Made by a program: the position numbers and the translations under genes. Shown here piece after piece: positions 48,525 through 59,282 of a DNA stretch of 64,000 nucleotides. Below the pieces are notes generated by a model that saw only the letters and a program-made list of their open reading frames with translations, had not been told where the DNA came from and searched no databases. Each line of letters begins with the position of its first letter. The stretch's first letter is position 1. Source of the DNA: Deinococcus sp. KSM4-11 (GTDB taxonomy: Bacteria > Deinococcota > Deinococci > Deinococcales > Deinococcaceae); the NCBI RefSeq assembly GCF_004801415.1, contig NZ_SSNX01000002.1:372001-436000 (forward strand), in the 5' to 3' direction.

Positions 48525-50321
48525 ATGGCTCCCTTCCTCGACCGCCGAGACCTCCGCTTCCAGCTATTCGAGGTACTGGACACCGCGCACCTGCCGCAGC
48601 GCTCCCGCTTTGCCGAGCACTCCCATGAGACCTACCAGGACGTGCTGAATCTCGCGTATGCCGTCGCGGAACGCCACTTCGCCAACCACGTGCGCGCGGC
48701 CGATCTGAACGAGCCGCACCTCGAACACGGCAAGGTGGTGCTCCTGCCGGAGGCCGCGGCGGCCCTGCGCGCCTTCCGGGACGCCGGGTTCTATGCCGCC
48801 CACCACGATGAGGCGCTGGGTGGCCTCCAGCTGCCGTGGGTGGTCATGCAGGCGGTCATGGCCCACTTCCAGGCGGCGAACATCGGCACGGCCGGCTACG
48901 CCTTCCTGACCATCGGCAATGCCAACCTGCAGCGCGTCTTCGCGTCACCTGCCCAGCAGCAGACGTACATGCAGCCGCTCATCGAGGGCCGCTGGACGGG
49001 CACGATGGCCCTCTCGGAGCCGCAGGCCGGATCTGGTCTCGCCGACATCACGACCACTGCCACGCCGCGCCCAGACGGCACCTACTCCATTCGGGGCAGC
49101 AAGATGTGGATCTCCGGGGGAGCCCACGAGCTGACGGAGAACATCGTGCACCTGGTGCTGGCCCGGATTGAGGGCAGCCCGGCAGGAGTGAAGGGCATCA
49201 GTCTGTTCCTCGTGCCGCGCTACCGGCCCACCCCGGACGGCCAGCCGGGAGAGGACAACCACGTGGTGCTGGCGGGCCTGAACCACAAGATGGGGTACCG
49301 GGGCACCACCAACACGCTCCTGAACTTCGGTGAGGGAGGGGAGACCACCGGGGAACTCGTGGGCGAACCGGGCCAGGGCCTGTCGCAGATGTTCCACATG
49401 ATGAACGAGGCCCGCATCGGCGTGGGCCTGGGCGCCGTGATGCTCGCGGGCGCCGGCTACCAGGTGAGCCTGGAGTACGCCCGCGAGCGCCGCCAGGGCC
49501 GCCCGCCGGGCCAGCGCGATCCCCTGAGTCCCCCGGTGCCGATCATCGAACATGCGGACGTGAAGCGCCTGTTGCTGCGCCAGAAGGCCATCGTCGAGGG
49601 TGGCCTCGCGCTGTGCCTGTACGCGTCCTCCCTGGTGGACGATCTGGCCACCGGCCCGCTCGAGACCAGGGAAGACGCATCCCTGCTGCTCGACCTGCTG
49701 ACACCGCTCGTGAAGTCCTGGCCCAGCCGTCACTCGCAGGACGCCCTGAGCGACGCCATCCAGGTCATGGGCGGCGCCGGATATACCCGCGATTACCCGG
49801 TCGAGATGTACTACCGTGACAACCGGCTGAACCCCATCCACGAGGGCACGGAGGGAATCCAGGGCAACGACCTGCTGGGCCGCAAACTGACGCAGGCAGG
49901 CGGCCGGGGCCTCACAGTGCTGCTGGAGCGCATGCAGGCCGACCTGCAGGGCGCTGCACCCTTAGAGGAGATACACCACATCCGCTCCGCCCTTGACCTC
50001 GCCGTGACCCAGGCCACCGGGGCGCTCAAGACGCTCCTGGAACAGGCCGGCGACATCGGGCCGGAGCGGGTGCTGGCCAATGCCAACGCCGCGCTGGAGA
50101 TGCTGGGGCTCACCGTGGTCGGCTGGATGTGGATGCGGCAGGCACTGGCTGCTGCCCGCGCGCTCCCCACCGCCCGTGGGGACGACATCGCCTTTTACCG
50201 CGGCAAGCTCCAGGCGGCCCGCTTCTATGCGCTGTACGAGCTTCCCACGGTACGAATCCACGCGGAGCTGCTGGCCCGCGCCGACCGAACCACCCTCGAC
50301 ATGCAGGACGCCTGGTTCTGA
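48525..50321 (+). CDS. acyl-CoA dehydrogenase (FadE5-like, long form)
   Basis: A 598-residue FAD enzyme for the first oxidation of fatty acyl-CoA. Motifs include GTMALSEPQAGSGLADITTTATP (FAD and substrate contact), GLNHKMGYRGTTNT, GAGYTRDYPVEMYYRDNRLNPIHEGTEGIQGNDLLGRKL with the expected catalytic Glu, and an extra C-terminal helical domain of about 120 residues found in the long ACAD forms. AGGAG precedes ATG 48525. It converges on the chemosensory operon. Confidence 0.94.
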   Translation: MAPFLDRRDLRFQLFEVLDTAHLPQRSRFAEHSHETYQDVLNLAYAVAERHFANHVRAADLNEPHLEHGKVVLLPEAAAALRAFRDAGFYAAHHDEALGGLQLPWVVMQAVMAHFQAANIGTAGYAFLTIGNANLQRVFASPAQQQTYMQPLIEGRWTGTMALSEPQAGSGLADITTTATPRPDGTYSIRGSKMWISGGAHELTENIVHLVLARIEGSPAGVKGISLFLVPRYRPTPDGQPGEDNHVVLAGLNHKMGYRGTTNTLLNFGEGGETTGELVGEPGQGLSQMFHMMNEARIGVGLGAVMLAGAGYQVSLEYARERRQGRPPGQRDPLSPPVPIIEHADVKRLLLRQKAIVEGGLALCLYASSLVDDLATGPLETREDASLLLDLLTPLVKSWPSRHSQDALSDAIQVMGGAGYTRDYPVEMYYRDNRLNPIHEGTEGIQGNDLLGRKLTQAGGRGLTVLLERMQADLQGAAPLEEIHHIRSALDLAVTQATGALKTLLEQAGDIGPERVLANANAALEMLGLTVVGWMWMRQALAAARALPTARGDDIAFYRGKLQAARFYALYELPTVRIHAELLARADRTTLDMQDAWF

Positions 50322-50334
50322 ACCGCGCCGAGGC

Positions 50335-51171
50335 TCAGTTCAGGAGCTTGTTCGGTTCCGGCTCAGCGCGGGTGACGACCACCAGCGTGAAGTCTGCGTG
50401 CACGTGCAGGATCACGTCGCGTTGCTGGTACCGCAGGGTCACGGTCTGGAGGGACTCGGCCATGAACTGGTGCCCGATCACGCGGGCCGTGTTCACGAAG
50501 TAGGCGGCGAAACTCAGCAGCTTGGGGTCGAGCGGCCGGCCCTGGTGGCCGAGAAGCCTGTGGCCAGCGTCCAGCAGCGCGAGCGCCTCGGCCCGCTCAC
50601 TCGACTGGTAGTGGCGGATCAGGCGCTGCGCCTCGCCCTCAGGGCGGTCTGGCGCGGTCGGCTGGGGGGGCGCTGTCACGTCCTCCGCGGCGACCGGCAC
50701 CGGTTCCGACGGTACTGCTGGAGAGGCCGCAGCCGGGACGGAGTCCACCACGGGTGCGTCCGGTGCCGGTGCAGGAGCGATGTCGTCGGCCGCGGGAGCC
50801 CGTCCGGGCAGGAGGCCCTCGACCATGGGGATCAGCTCGTCCTGGCTGAACGGTTTGCGCAGCACGGCGTTCGCGCCGGCGTCTCTGGCCTGGGCGCGGA
50901 TCTCATCGTCGACATTGCCGCTCATCAGGATGACAGGCAGCGACTGGAAGCGTTCCTGCTGGCGCAGCATGGTACACAGCTCCAGGCCGCTCATGCCGGG
51001 CATGATCACGTCCACCATCAGCAGGTCGAAGGAGGAGCGTTCGTTCAGGAGCGCCTCGAGGGCCTCTTCACCGCTCACGGCACTGTGGCTGGTCAGGGAG
51101 TGGCGCTTGAATGTGATCTCAAGTGCTTTGCGGACGGAAATGCTGTCATCGACGATGAAGATCTGTGGCAT
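50335..51171 (-). CDS. CheY-like receiver with C-terminal Roadblock-like part
   Basis: A 278-residue response regulator. The receiver (residues 1-125) has the acidic pair IFIVDDS, phospho-Asp in LLMVDVIMPGMSG, Ser in VILMSGN and Lys in VLRKPFS, all intact. A long Ala/Pro/Val linker (about 125-190) leads to a C-terminal domain (FVNTARVIGHQFMAESLQTVTLRYQQRDVILHVH) that has the look of a Roadblock/LC7-type fold; this is an inference. It is the last gene in the chemosensory operon and would receive phosphate from the hybrid CheA. Confidence 0.88.
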   Translation of the reverse strand: MPQIFIVDDSISVRKALEITFKRHSLTSHSAVSGEEALEALLNERSSFDLLMVDVIMPGMSGLELCTMLRQQERFQSLPVILMSGNVDDEIRAQARDAGANAVLRKPFSQDELIPMVEGLLPGRAPAADDIAPAPAPDAPVVDSVPAAASPAVPSEPVPVAAEDVTAPPQPTAPDRPEGEAQRLIRHYQSSERAEALALLDAGHRLLGHQGRPLDPKLLSFAAYFVNTARVIGHQFMAESLQTVTLRYQQRDVILHVHADFTLVVVTRAEPEPNKLLN

Positions 51172-51180
51172 GAGGATGTC

Positions 51181-51915
51181 CTAGGCGAGCCGCGCACTGG
51201 ATTCATCCAGGTCGACGGCCAGCTCGATGAGAAGTCGGGCGGTGGATTGAGTGAATGCGGCGGCGTCGTGCACGGGCACCGCCGGGGTGCGGAAGAAGCT
51301 GAACTCGGCGGCCGGATGCTGCTCGATGAAGCGCAACAGCCCGAGGATGGCGGCCTTGCCGGATCGGCCACCGAACTCGGCGTACACCACCTTGCCGTGG
51401 CTCATGGCGAGGTGACCGGTTCGCTGGCTGCCCCCGGTCGGCCGGACCGTGATCATCCAGTGACCGCTGAACTCGAGTTCCCCCACCCAGTTCAGAAACT
51501 CCGGCAGGCCAGGCGAGCCCAGCTGACCATCGAGCTCCGGCCGCAGGCGGGTATTCATGGGCACCGGATAGCGGGCCATGTCGACCCCCAGGTGCCGGAA
51601 GGCGCGGGCCAGGACTTCGGGGCCGGCGGGCAGGGTCACGAAGCGGTGGTCGCCGGCCTCGGGCGCGCCGGGAATCAGGTAGACCGGCAGCCGGCTGGTC
51701 GACTGGTCGCCCGCCACCACCGAACAGAACTCCGCTCCTGTCATCTCAGGCATCACGGCGTCGCAGACGATCGCGTCGACCAGGGTGCGTTCAAGCTGTG
51801 TCAGGGCGTGCAGCGCGCCCTCGGCATGCACGACCTGCACACCGACCTGGGTGGACAGGTGTTCGTACATCGCCGCGCGGGCGGCATTGTTCAGCACGGT
51901 CAGCATGATCGGCAT
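51181..51915 (-). CDS. degenerate receiver + PATAN (DUF4388) protein
   Basis: A 244-residue output-like protein. The N-terminal receiver keeps the phospho-acceptor region VCDAVMPEMTG, but its usual acidic pair is replaced by LTVLNNAAR and the Lys position is lost (TLPAGPEV), so phosphorylation is questionable. The C-terminal DUF4388/PATAN domain (GQLGSPGLPEFLNWV, GHLAMSHGKVVYAEFGGRSGKAAILGLL) is as seen in cyanobacterial PatA/PixG proteins, although those have PATAN first. It lies between the CheA hybrid and the receiver protein. Confidence 0.82.
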   Translation of the reverse strand: MPIMLTVLNNAARAAMYEHLSTQVGVQVVHAEGALHALTQLERTLVDAIVCDAVMPEMTGAEFCSVVAGDQSTSRLPVYLIPGAPEAGDHRFVTLPAGPEVLARAFRHLGVDMARYPVPMNTRLRPELDGQLGSPGLPEFLNWVGELEFSGHWMITVRPTGGSQRTGHLAMSHGKVVYAEFGGRSGKAAILGLLRFIEQHPAAEFSFFRTPAVPVHDAAAFTQSTARLLIELAVDLDESSARLA

Positions 51916-51917
51916 GG

Positions 51918-54698
51918 TCAGGTGCCCGCTCCGGCCAGACTGCCCACGCGGCGCAGTAGCAGGGCCTCGTTGACGGGTTTGGTGAAGTAGTCGGTCGCCC
52001 CCAGGCTGAAGGCCAGGCGCTGGTGTTTCTCGCCGGCGCGGGTCGTCATGATCACGACCGGCAGGGCGGCGGTGGCCGGGCGGCCCCGCAACGCCGAGAG
52101 CAGCTCGAAGCCGTTCATGCGCGGCATCTCCAGGTCGCTCACGACCACGTCATAGCCGTCGTCGAGCTGGAGACGCTCATAGGCGTCCTGGCCGTCGTTC
52201 GCCGTCTCCACCGTGAAGCCCGCGCGTTCCAGCATGCGGCCCACGACGCGGCGCACGCTCAGGGAATCGTCGACCAGCAGCAGCCGGCCGCGCACGGCAC
52301 TCTGCCGGGTGTCGTGTTCGGTGCGCAGCCACGCGTCCGGACGGCGGGCCAGGCGCAGCAGGCCCTGTGGTTCGAGCAGTGGCAACACCTCGCCCGTGGC
52401 CGACAGCGCCGTGCCGCTCAGGTATTCCAGCGTGCCGAGCAGGCTGCCCGGAGGCGCGACGGAACTTTCCTCGATGCTGCCGAAGGTATCCACCCGCGCG
52501 GCGACCTCTCCGGCCAGGGTCGAGAGGATCACCAGCGAGAAGGTGTCGTTCTGGGAGGGCACGCCCCACAGGTCGCGCAGGTCGATGACCGGGACCCAGC
52601 GGCCCTCGAAAGGAGCCTCGAAGCCGCTCTCCCCGATGCGCAGCTCGTGTTCCGGCAATTCACGCAGCGCCCGGATGCCTGCCACGGCGAAGGCCAGCGG
52701 CACCGCACCGACCTGCACCTGCAGGACGTCCATGATGCGCCGCGTGGTGGGCAGGCGCAGGGTGAAGGCGGTGCCCTCACCCGCCCGGCTGCGGATCAGC
52801 AGTTCCCCGCCGAGCTGGCGGGTGGTGTTCGCCACGACGTCCATCCCGACGCCGCGCCCGGCGAGGGTGCTGACCTGCGCCTCAGTCGACAGGCCCGGCA
52901 GCAGGATCAGGCGGGCCACCTCCTCGTCTTCCATGGCGTTGAGTTCGTGCGCGGATCGCAGGCCGCGGGCCAGCGCGCGCTCTCGGATGGCCACGTAATC
53001 CAGGCCGCGGCCGTCGTCCTGCACGGTGATCTCCAGGAAGGAGCCCTGCAGCGTGGCACTCAACTCCACGCGGCCCACGGCCGGTTTCCCGGTGGCGGCG
53101 CGCAACTCCTGGCTGCCCAGACCATGGTGCAGGGCGTTGGTGAGCAGGTGCAGCAGCGGTTCCCCCAGGCGCTGCAGGGTGGCGCTGTCGACCTTGAGGT
53201 CGTCGCCGCGCGTCACGAACTCCAGGCGATCCTTGTGCTCGCGCGCCCAGCGGCGCAGCCGCGCCGTGACCTGCGAGAAGGGTACGCGGGCCGTCTGCGT
53301 GACGTCCACGCGCAGGCGGCGCAGCAGCTTGCCCATGTCCTCGTGCTCGGTCTGCAGGTCGCTGATCGCGCCGTCGAGGCGGCGGCGGACCTCCGCGAAG
53401 TCGGCGCTCAGTTCGGTGATCGAGCGGGCCAGGATGTTGAGGTCGGAGTAGGTGTCGAGTTCCAGCTCATCGAAGTCCTCGGCCAGTGCGGGGCCGGCGC
53501 GGTCTGGGCGGGTATCGCCGGCGGCGCGCAGCATGTCCGGGTTGAGATAGCGTTCCTCGAAATCGCGGACAGCCCGACCGAACCGGTCCTGGCTGTCCTG
53601 CATGGCGCGCTGCAACTCGTCCAGGCGTCCAAGCGACTGTCCCAACCGGGAGCGGGACGTGACCAGGCTGCCCATCTGGTCGATCAGCCCCTCGAGCTGC
53701 CGGGCCGGGACGCGCAGGGTGGCCAATTCCGTCGAAACCGCGGGGGCTTCCGGCCGCGGGCCGGCGTCCGCGACGTGCACCGGTACGCTGGTCTCGCCGC
53801 TCGCGATCTGCGCGAGACGCGCGGCCTGGATGTCCAGGGCCGCCTGCACCTCCTCGCCCGAGCCCTCGGCGACGCGCAGCATGGTCTCCAGCAGGTCGGC
53901 GGAGCGGCGCAGGTCGTCGCGCAGGGGAAGGTCCATCCGGAGCAGTCCGTCGCGAACGGCGCCCAGGACGTCTTCCAGACGGTGCGCGAAGTCGCCCAGC
54001 GGCTGGAGGCCCACCATGAACGAACTGCCCTTGATGGTGTGGGCGGCGCGGAATGTGACGTCCAGGTCGGGTTCGGCGGCGTCCAGCTGGGCACGCAGGT
54101 TCCCCAGGTGCTCCCGCACTTCGGGCGCGAAGTACTCCCACACCTCGGCCTGTTCGGTCGCGAACGTCCGCAGGGTGCCTTCCAGCCCGTCCTGAGGCGT
54201 CGCGGCCGCTGTGGCTCCCCCGAAGCCGAGGTCGTCGAGGTCGGCCGCGCTGTTCATGACCGGGCGGGGCACGAAGGCCTGCGGCTGGGCCCGCAGCATC
54301 GCCTGCAGTTGCGTCGCGCCGCCGGCCCGGGTAAAGCGCAGACCCAGGTCGGATTCGCGGCGGCCCTGTTCCACGTCGTCCAGACCCTCGTCCAGCATCT
54401 GCACGGCGGTGCCCAGCAGCGTGGTAAAGGTCTCTCGGCCGTCGTGATCCAGCTGGGGCCGGGCTTCCAGCACCCGCTCCAGCAGGGCCGCCATCTTCGA
54501 GAGCTGCGGGAACCCGTACAGGCCCGCGCTGCCGCGCATGCGGTGCGCCACGATGGAGAGGGCTCCCAGCTTCACGGCGTCGTCCTCGCCGCCTGCGGGG
54601 GCGCGCAGGTCGTCCACGCCCGACCGGAGGGTGGTCACGTCGGCCCTGGCCTCGTTCAGGAAGGCCGGAAGAAGTTCGGCTCGCTCCATCGCATTCAC
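51918..54698 (-). CDS. hybrid CheA histidine kinase (Hpt2-HATPase-CheW-REC)
   Basis: A 926-residue chemotaxis-type kinase. Two Hpt domains: AHRMRGSAGLYG (His about 52) and AAHTIKGSSFMVG (about 231). Then a dimerisation region (about 375-480), HATPase (LLHLLTNALHHGL, QDDGRGLD, LAGRGVGMDVVANT), a CheW-like domain (about 650-780) and a C-terminal receiver (LLLVDDSLSVRRVV, VVVSDLEMPRMNG, DYFTKPVN). This architecture matches ChpA/PixL-type kinases that control type IV pili. It probably receives input from the two MCPs encoded just upstream. Confidence 0.95.
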   Translation of the reverse strand: MNAMERAELLPAFLNEARADVTTLRSGVDDLRAPAGGEDDAVKLGALSIVAHRMRGSAGLYGFPQLSKMAALLERVLEARPQLDHDGRETFTTLLGTAVQMLDEGLDDVEQGRRESDLGLRFTRAGGATQLQAMLRAQPQAFVPRPVMNSAADLDDLGFGGATAAATPQDGLEGTLRTFATEQAEVWEYFAPEVREHLGNLRAQLDAAEPDLDVTFRAAHTIKGSSFMVGLQPLGDFAHRLEDVLGAVRDGLLRMDLPLRDDLRRSADLLETMLRVAEGSGEEVQAALDIQAARLAQIASGETSVPVHVADAGPRPEAPAVSTELATLRVPARQLEGLIDQMGSLVTSRSRLGQSLGRLDELQRAMQDSQDRFGRAVRDFEERYLNPDMLRAAGDTRPDRAGPALAEDFDELELDTYSDLNILARSITELSADFAEVRRRLDGAISDLQTEHEDMGKLLRRLRVDVTQTARVPFSQVTARLRRWAREHKDRLEFVTRGDDLKVDSATLQRLGEPLLHLLTNALHHGLGSQELRAATGKPAVGRVELSATLQGSFLEITVQDDGRGLDYVAIRERALARGLRSAHELNAMEDEEVARLILLPGLSTEAQVSTLAGRGVGMDVVANTTRQLGGELLIRSRAGEGTAFTLRLPTTRRIMDVLQVQVGAVPLAFAVAGIRALRELPEHELRIGESGFEAPFEGRWVPVIDLRDLWGVPSQNDTFSLVILSTLAGEVAARVDTFGSIEESSVAPPGSLLGTLEYLSGTALSATGEVLPLLEPQGLLRLARRPDAWLRTEHDTRQSAVRGRLLLVDDSLSVRRVVGRMLERAGFTVETANDGQDAYERLQLDDGYDVVVSDLEMPRMNGFELLSALRGRPATAALPVVIMTTRAGEKHQRLAFSLGATDYFTKPVNEALLLRRVGSLAGAGT

Positions 54699-54700
54699 GC

Positions 54701-56947
54701 TCAGGCCGGCAGCTGGAAGCGTTCCAGGCTGCGGTTGAGTTCCTCGGCCAGCTGCTCGAGCTGCTGGGCCGTCTGACGTCCCTGTTCCACCGACGACTGC
54801 GACTGCCGCGCGACCGTGGCGATCGACTGCACGGCCACGCCCATCTGCTCCACGCCCTGCACCTGCGCCTGCGTGGCCTGCGCGATCTCATCGGCGAGTT
54901 GCGCCGACTGCTGCGAGAGCATGCCGATCTGCCGCAGGCGTTCCCCGGCGGTGCCGGCCACGTGGTAGCCCTGCTCCACCTCGCGGGTGCCGTCCTCCAC
55001 GCTGACGACCACGTCCTGAATCTCGGCCTGCACCGTCTTGATCAGTCCGGCGATGCGCGCGGTGGCCTGCGAGGACGTGTCGGCCAGCTTGCGCACTTCG
55101 TCGGCGACGATGCTGAATCGGCCGCCGGCCTCGCCGGCACCCGCCGCCTCGATCGAGGCGTTCAGCGCCAGCAGGTTCGTCTGCCGCGCGATCTGCGAGA
55201 TGGTGTCCACGATTTCCTGAATTTCCAGCGAGCGGTCACCCAGCGTCTTGATGCGCTTGGCGATACCCTGCACCTCGCGGCGGATGTTCTGCATGCCGTC
55301 CAGCGTGCCGGTCACGGCCTGCTCCCCCTGCTGGGACGCCAGCAGCGCCTGCTGGGCCGTTTCGGCAGAAGCCTGCGCCGCCTGCGCCATGCTGCGGATG
55401 GCGTGCGTGACGGCGCGCACCCGTTCGGACACGCGCTGCGCTTCCTCGGCGGTGAGCTGCGCGCCCTGCTGGATCTCGGCGGTGCTGCCCAGCATCTCCT
55501 TGGAGCCCAGCGCGACCGACTGCGACGCCGACTGCACCGACTTCAGCACGCTGCCGAGCTCCTCGGTCATCAGGTTGATGGAATCGACGACGTTGCCCAG
55601 CACGTCCTCGGACACCGTGCCGCGCTTGGTCAGGTCACCCTCGGCGATGTCCATGGTGACGTCCAGGAAGGCGCCGATGTTGCGCTGCAGGTCCTCGGAT
55701 TCCCGCAGGCTGACCTGGTTGCGCTCGTCGTTGGCGCGCAGCTTCAAGATGGCGTCGTTGAAGGCGCCGGCCACGACCCCCACCTCGTCGCGGGTGGTGA
55801 CGGGCACCTCGGCATCCAGGTCACCGCGGGCCAGCTGACCGGCGGCGCGGGCCAGCCCTGCCAGCGGGCGGGTGATGGCGCGGCCGATCATCAGCAGCAG
55901 CACGGTGGCGGCCAGGGTCAGCAGCCCCAGGGCGGCGAGCTGCTGGAGCATCAGGCGCCGGGTATCGGCGAGGCGCGCGGCGAGCAGGCGCGAGATCTCG
56001 GCGTTCCCCGCCCGGACAGCCTGACCGACCTGGATGCTGGCCGCCTGCAGGGCGTCCGCCTGCAGGGCGCTGTATTCCGTCATGCCGGACGTGGCCCCGA
56101 TGCTGAGCGACTGGCGCACCTCGGCCAGGTTGTTCACCACGGCCCCGAGGGAATCGGTCAGGGACTCGTCGGCCCGCTGGGCGCGTTTTGCGGCGCTCAT
56201 GGCGGCGTCGAGCGCCACACCGGCACGGATGGCTTCCTCACGGAACTGGGGTTCGAGGATCGACACGACCGCCGTCTGCCCCTGGACGCGGGCCAGGGCG
56301 TCGGCCAGCAGGTACATGCTGGCCAGACGCAGCTGCACTTCAGGCAGTTTCACCAGGGCGCTCTGGATGGCGTTGTAAGAGGAGACTTTGGGATCGAGGC
56401 TCAGGTTCGCGTCCTGCAACAGGGTTTCCAGACCGGGCAGCAGCTGCTCCTTGGAGAGCTGGGTGAAGCTGGACACCGCGATCATGCCGCCGGAGCCGAC
56501 ATCGGACTTCTGCAGGGACGACCACCCGGAGGCCACCGACTCGAACGCGGTGCGGGTATCGAACAGCCCCTGGTTGCCAGCCTCGGTGGTCAACACGTTC
56601 AACGCTTTCTTGACCTGGGTGGCGGCGGCCGCGGCTTCGGCCGTCTTCTTCTCGGTGGTGGCATTGACGTAGGCCATCATGCCGGCCTGCATCTGCTGGA
56701 AGGCGCTGACCTGCGCGGTGCCCGCCACCTCGCGCTGCGCGAAGCCGATGTTGTCCTGGTGGATACGCACGGCCAGCACCATCACGGCCGCGATGGGCAG
56801 GGCGAAGGCCGCGGCGCTCAGCGCGAGCTTCTGGCTCACGCTCAGGCGTGCGAGCAGCCCGGCAGAGACCTGGGTGGTCGCTCCGAACAGCGTGTCCGGG
56901 CGCTTGACCGTGGGGGCGGGAAGGGGCGTGGTGATCTTGTGCAGCAT
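54701..56947 (-). CDS. methyl-accepting chemotaxis protein (PilJ/PixJ-like)
   Basis: A 748-residue inner-membrane receptor. First membrane helix about residues 42-62 ([20 protein letters not shown]), a periplasmic helical sensor domain to about 330, second helix ([19 protein letters not shown]), a HAMP domain, a second HAMP-like segment with [34 protein letters not shown], and the MA signalling domain with the hairpin tip [42 protein letters not shown]. No periplasmic binding motif identifies the ligand. Follows another receptor gene. Confidence 0.94.
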   Translation of the reverse strand: MLHKITTPLPAPTVKRPDTLFGATTQVSAGLLARLSVSQKLALSAAAFALPIAAVMVLAVRIHQDNIGFAQREVAGTAQVSAFQQMQAGMMAYVNATTEKKTAEAAAAATQVKKALNVLTTEAGNQGLFDTRTAFESVASGWSSLQKSDVGSGGMIAVSSFTQLSKEQLLPGLETLLQDANLSLDPKVSSYNAIQSALVKLPEVQLRLASMYLLADALARVQGQTAVVSILEPQFREEAIRAGVALDAAMSAAKRAQRADESLTDSLGAVVNNLAEVRQSLSIGATSGMTEYSALQADALQAASIQVGQAVRAGNAEISRLLAARLADTRRLMLQQLAALGLLTLAATVLLLMIGRAITRPLAGLARAAGQLARGDLDAEVPVTTRDEVGVVAGAFNDAILKLRANDERNQVSLRESEDLQRNIGAFLDVTMDIAEGDLTKRGTVSEDVLGNVVDSINLMTEELGSVLKSVQSASQSVALGSKEMLGSTAEIQQGAQLTAEEAQRVSERVRAVTHAIRSMAQAAQASAETAQQALLASQQGEQAVTGTLDGMQNIRREVQGIAKRIKTLGDRSLEIQEIVDTISQIARQTNLLALNASIEAAGAGEAGGRFSIVADEVRKLADTSSQATARIAGLIKTVQAEIQDVVVSVEDGTREVEQGYHVAGTAGERLRQIGMLSQQSAQLADEIAQATQAQVQGVEQMGVAVQSIATVARQSQSSVEQGRQTAQQLEQLAEELNRSLERFQLPA

Positions 56948-56983
56948 GGGAAACTCCTCGGTGGTGGGCAGGGCAGACGGGGG

Positions 56984-59197
56984 TCAGCTCAGGCGGAAGC
57001 GGGCAAGGGTGGAGTCGAGATTCCGGGCGAGTTCCGTGAGCTGTCCGGCGGCCTCGCGGGCCTGGGCGGCGGAGTGCTGCGACGCGGTGGCCACGGAGGC
57101 GATCTGCCGCGTGCCCTCGGTCATCTGCGCGACGCCCTCCACCTGACGGTCGGTGGCGGCCGAGATGTTCTGTGCGAGCTGCGCGGTGATGCCTGCCAGT
57201 TCGCCGATCTCACGCAGGCGGTCACCGGCGCTGCCGGCCACCTCCACTCCGCGCGCGACCTGGGCGGCGTTTTCCTGGGCGCCGCGCGCGACCTGGGCGA
57301 TGTCGCCCTGCAGTTCCGCGATCAGGGTGCCGATGCGGGCGGTGGCGGCCGTGGATTCGTCGGCCAGCTGGCGCACTTCCTCGGCCACGACCGCGAAGCG
57401 CGTCCCGGCCGCTCCGGCGCCGGCCGCCTCGATGGACGCGTGCAGCGCAAGGAGGTTCACCTGCGAGGCGATGTGCGAGATGGTCTCCACGATCTCCCCG
57501 ATCTCGTCAGAGCGCCGCGCCAGGGCCTGCACCCGCTCGCCGGTATCCTGGGCGGACGCGCGGATGGTGTCCATGCCCTCCAGGGTGGCGCCCACAGCCT
57601 GCTCGCCCTGCTGCGAGGCGGCGAGGGCGCGGCGGGAGGCCTCGGCGGAGGCGCGCGCAATGGCGGCCATGGTGCGGATGCCCTGGCTGAGCTCCTGTCC
57701 CTGCGCGCTCATGCGCTGCGCCTCGGCGCTGGTCGTGCGGGTGCCGTCCTCGATCTGCTCGGCGCTGCCCAGCATGGCGTGCGAGCCGTCGGTCACGGTC
57801 ATGGACGCCTGCCGCACGGCGCCCAGGGTCTGCGCCAGTTCCTCGATCATCAGGTTGATGGAATCGACGACGTTCCCCAGGACGTCCTCAGTCACGGCGC
57901 CACGCCGCGTCAGGTCGCCGTCCGCGATCTTCATGGTGACGTCGAGGAACTCGGAGATGTGCTGCTGGAGCTGCCCGGCCTCAAACAGCTGGAACTCGCT
58001 CAGCTCCTGGTTGCGGCGCATCTGCTGCGTGGCGGTGTTGAAGGTGCGCGACAGGGTGCCGAGCTCGTCGGCTGAGGTGACCGGCACCTGGACGCCGAAC
58101 TGCCCCTGTTCCATGCGGTGCGAGGCGTCCGTCAGGTGCCGGATCGGCTGCGTGATGCGCCGGATGATGGTGAACAGCAGCGCGCCGGCGGCCAGCAGGG
58201 CGGCGAGCACCAGCGCGGTGAGCAGCCCGAGGTGCAGGAAATCCTGCCGCATCCGCGCCCGGATCTGCCGATCCAGGTCGGCGACCGTGGCCTGATAGCC
58301 CTTGCCCAGGCCGTCGAGGCTGGCGGTGTACGCCTGAACCAGGGCGGGCGTGACCATGCCGCTGTTGAGCACCTGCTGCGTCAGATCGAGCGCCTGTTGC
58401 GCGGCGGTGACCGCGGTGGTGTTCAGGTCGCCCAGCCGCTGCTTCAGGCTAGGATCGAGGCTGTAGGCATGGTTCAGGGCGATCTGGTAGGAGGCGAGCG
58501 CGTCGGAGGCCATGTACATGTTGCGCTGGGTCAGCTGGGCTTCCAGCCCGGCGGCCGAGGGCTCACGCAGCAGCACGGCGTCCATCGAGAGCAGCTGCAG
58601 CTGACGGGTCAGCAGCGCCGCCTGCTTGCTGGAGGCCAGCAGCGCCTCGATCTCCGGGGAACGTTCCAGGTCGAGACCCGCGTCCGAGAGGATCGCCTCG
58701 GTCAGCGGCTGCTGGTTGGTCTGCAGCAGTGTCTGGTAGTTATTGATGACCGTGAAGGTGTCGCGTGTCCGCGAGTACTCCAGCAGGCTGTTCCAGGACG
58801 TGCGCAGCGTCGGCAGCTCAGTGGCCGCCTGGCCACGCAGGCGGGCCGTCAGGGCATTGAGGTTGGCTTCCGTCTGCGTCTTGCCCTGCTGGGTCACCTT
58901 CGCGTTGCGGGCGACGTGACCGGACGTGAAGGTGTACAGGCTCGACTGCAGGGCCGTCAGGGTGGAGAGGTCCTGCAGGCCGCCCAGTTCAGCGACCGAG
59001 CGGCTGCCCGTCTGGAAGCCCTGGTACAGCTGCGAGGCGCTCAGGGCGATGACCGGGGCGCCCATCACCAGGGCCATCAGGCCCAGTTTCTGACTGACGC
59101 TGAGGCGGTCGAGCCAGTGTTCGCGGCGAAGCGGCGCCTCGCCCTGGTGTGGGGCCGCATTGGGCGCGAGGTTGTTCAGGTTCTGGATCGTGGTCAT
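56984..59197 (-). CDS. methyl-accepting chemotaxis protein (second copy)
   Basis: A 737-residue receptor with the same plan as the one encoded downstream: N-terminal helix (LGLMALVMGAPVIALSA), periplasmic helical domain, second helix (LGLLTALVLAALLAAGALLFTII), [36 protein letters not shown], and MA tip [42 protein letters not shown]. The two receptors are probably a duplication with different periplasmic parts. A 36-base gap separates them. Confidence 0.94.
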   Translation of the reverse strand: MTTIQNLNNLAPNAAPHQGEAPLRREHWLDRLSVSQKLGLMALVMGAPVIALSASQLYQGFQTGSRSVAELGGLQDLSTLTALQSSLYTFTSGHVARNAKVTQQGKTQTEANLNALTARLRGQAATELPTLRTSWNSLLEYSRTRDTFTVINNYQTLLQTNQQPLTEAILSDAGLDLERSPEIEALLASSKQAALLTRQLQLLSMDAVLLREPSAAGLEAQLTQRNMYMASDALASYQIALNHAYSLDPSLKQRLGDLNTTAVTAAQQALDLTQQVLNSGMVTPALVQAYTASLDGLGKGYQATVADLDRQIRARMRQDFLHLGLLTALVLAALLAAGALLFTIIRRITQPIRHLTDASHRMEQGQFGVQVPVTSADELGTLSRTFNTATQQMRRNQELSEFQLFEAGQLQQHISEFLDVTMKIADGDLTRRGAVTEDVLGNVVDSINLMIEELAQTLGAVRQASMTVTDGSHAMLGSAEQIEDGTRTTSAEAQRMSAQGQELSQGIRTMAAIARASAEASRRALAASQQGEQAVGATLEGMDTIRASAQDTGERVQALARRSDEIGEIVETISHIASQVNLLALHASIEAAGAGAAGTRFAVVAEEVRQLADESTAATARIGTLIAELQGDIAQVARGAQENAAQVARGVEVAGSAGDRLREIGELAGITAQLAQNISAATDRQVEGVAQMTEGTRQIASVATASQHSAAQAREAAGQLTELARNLDSTLARFRLS

Positions 59198-59282
59198 GCT
59201 GAGGGCTCCTTCAGGGGATCAGCGTCGGTGCGGAGGCCGGGATCGGGCGGCACAGGCAGCCAGGGGTAGTCGGAATGCACGG

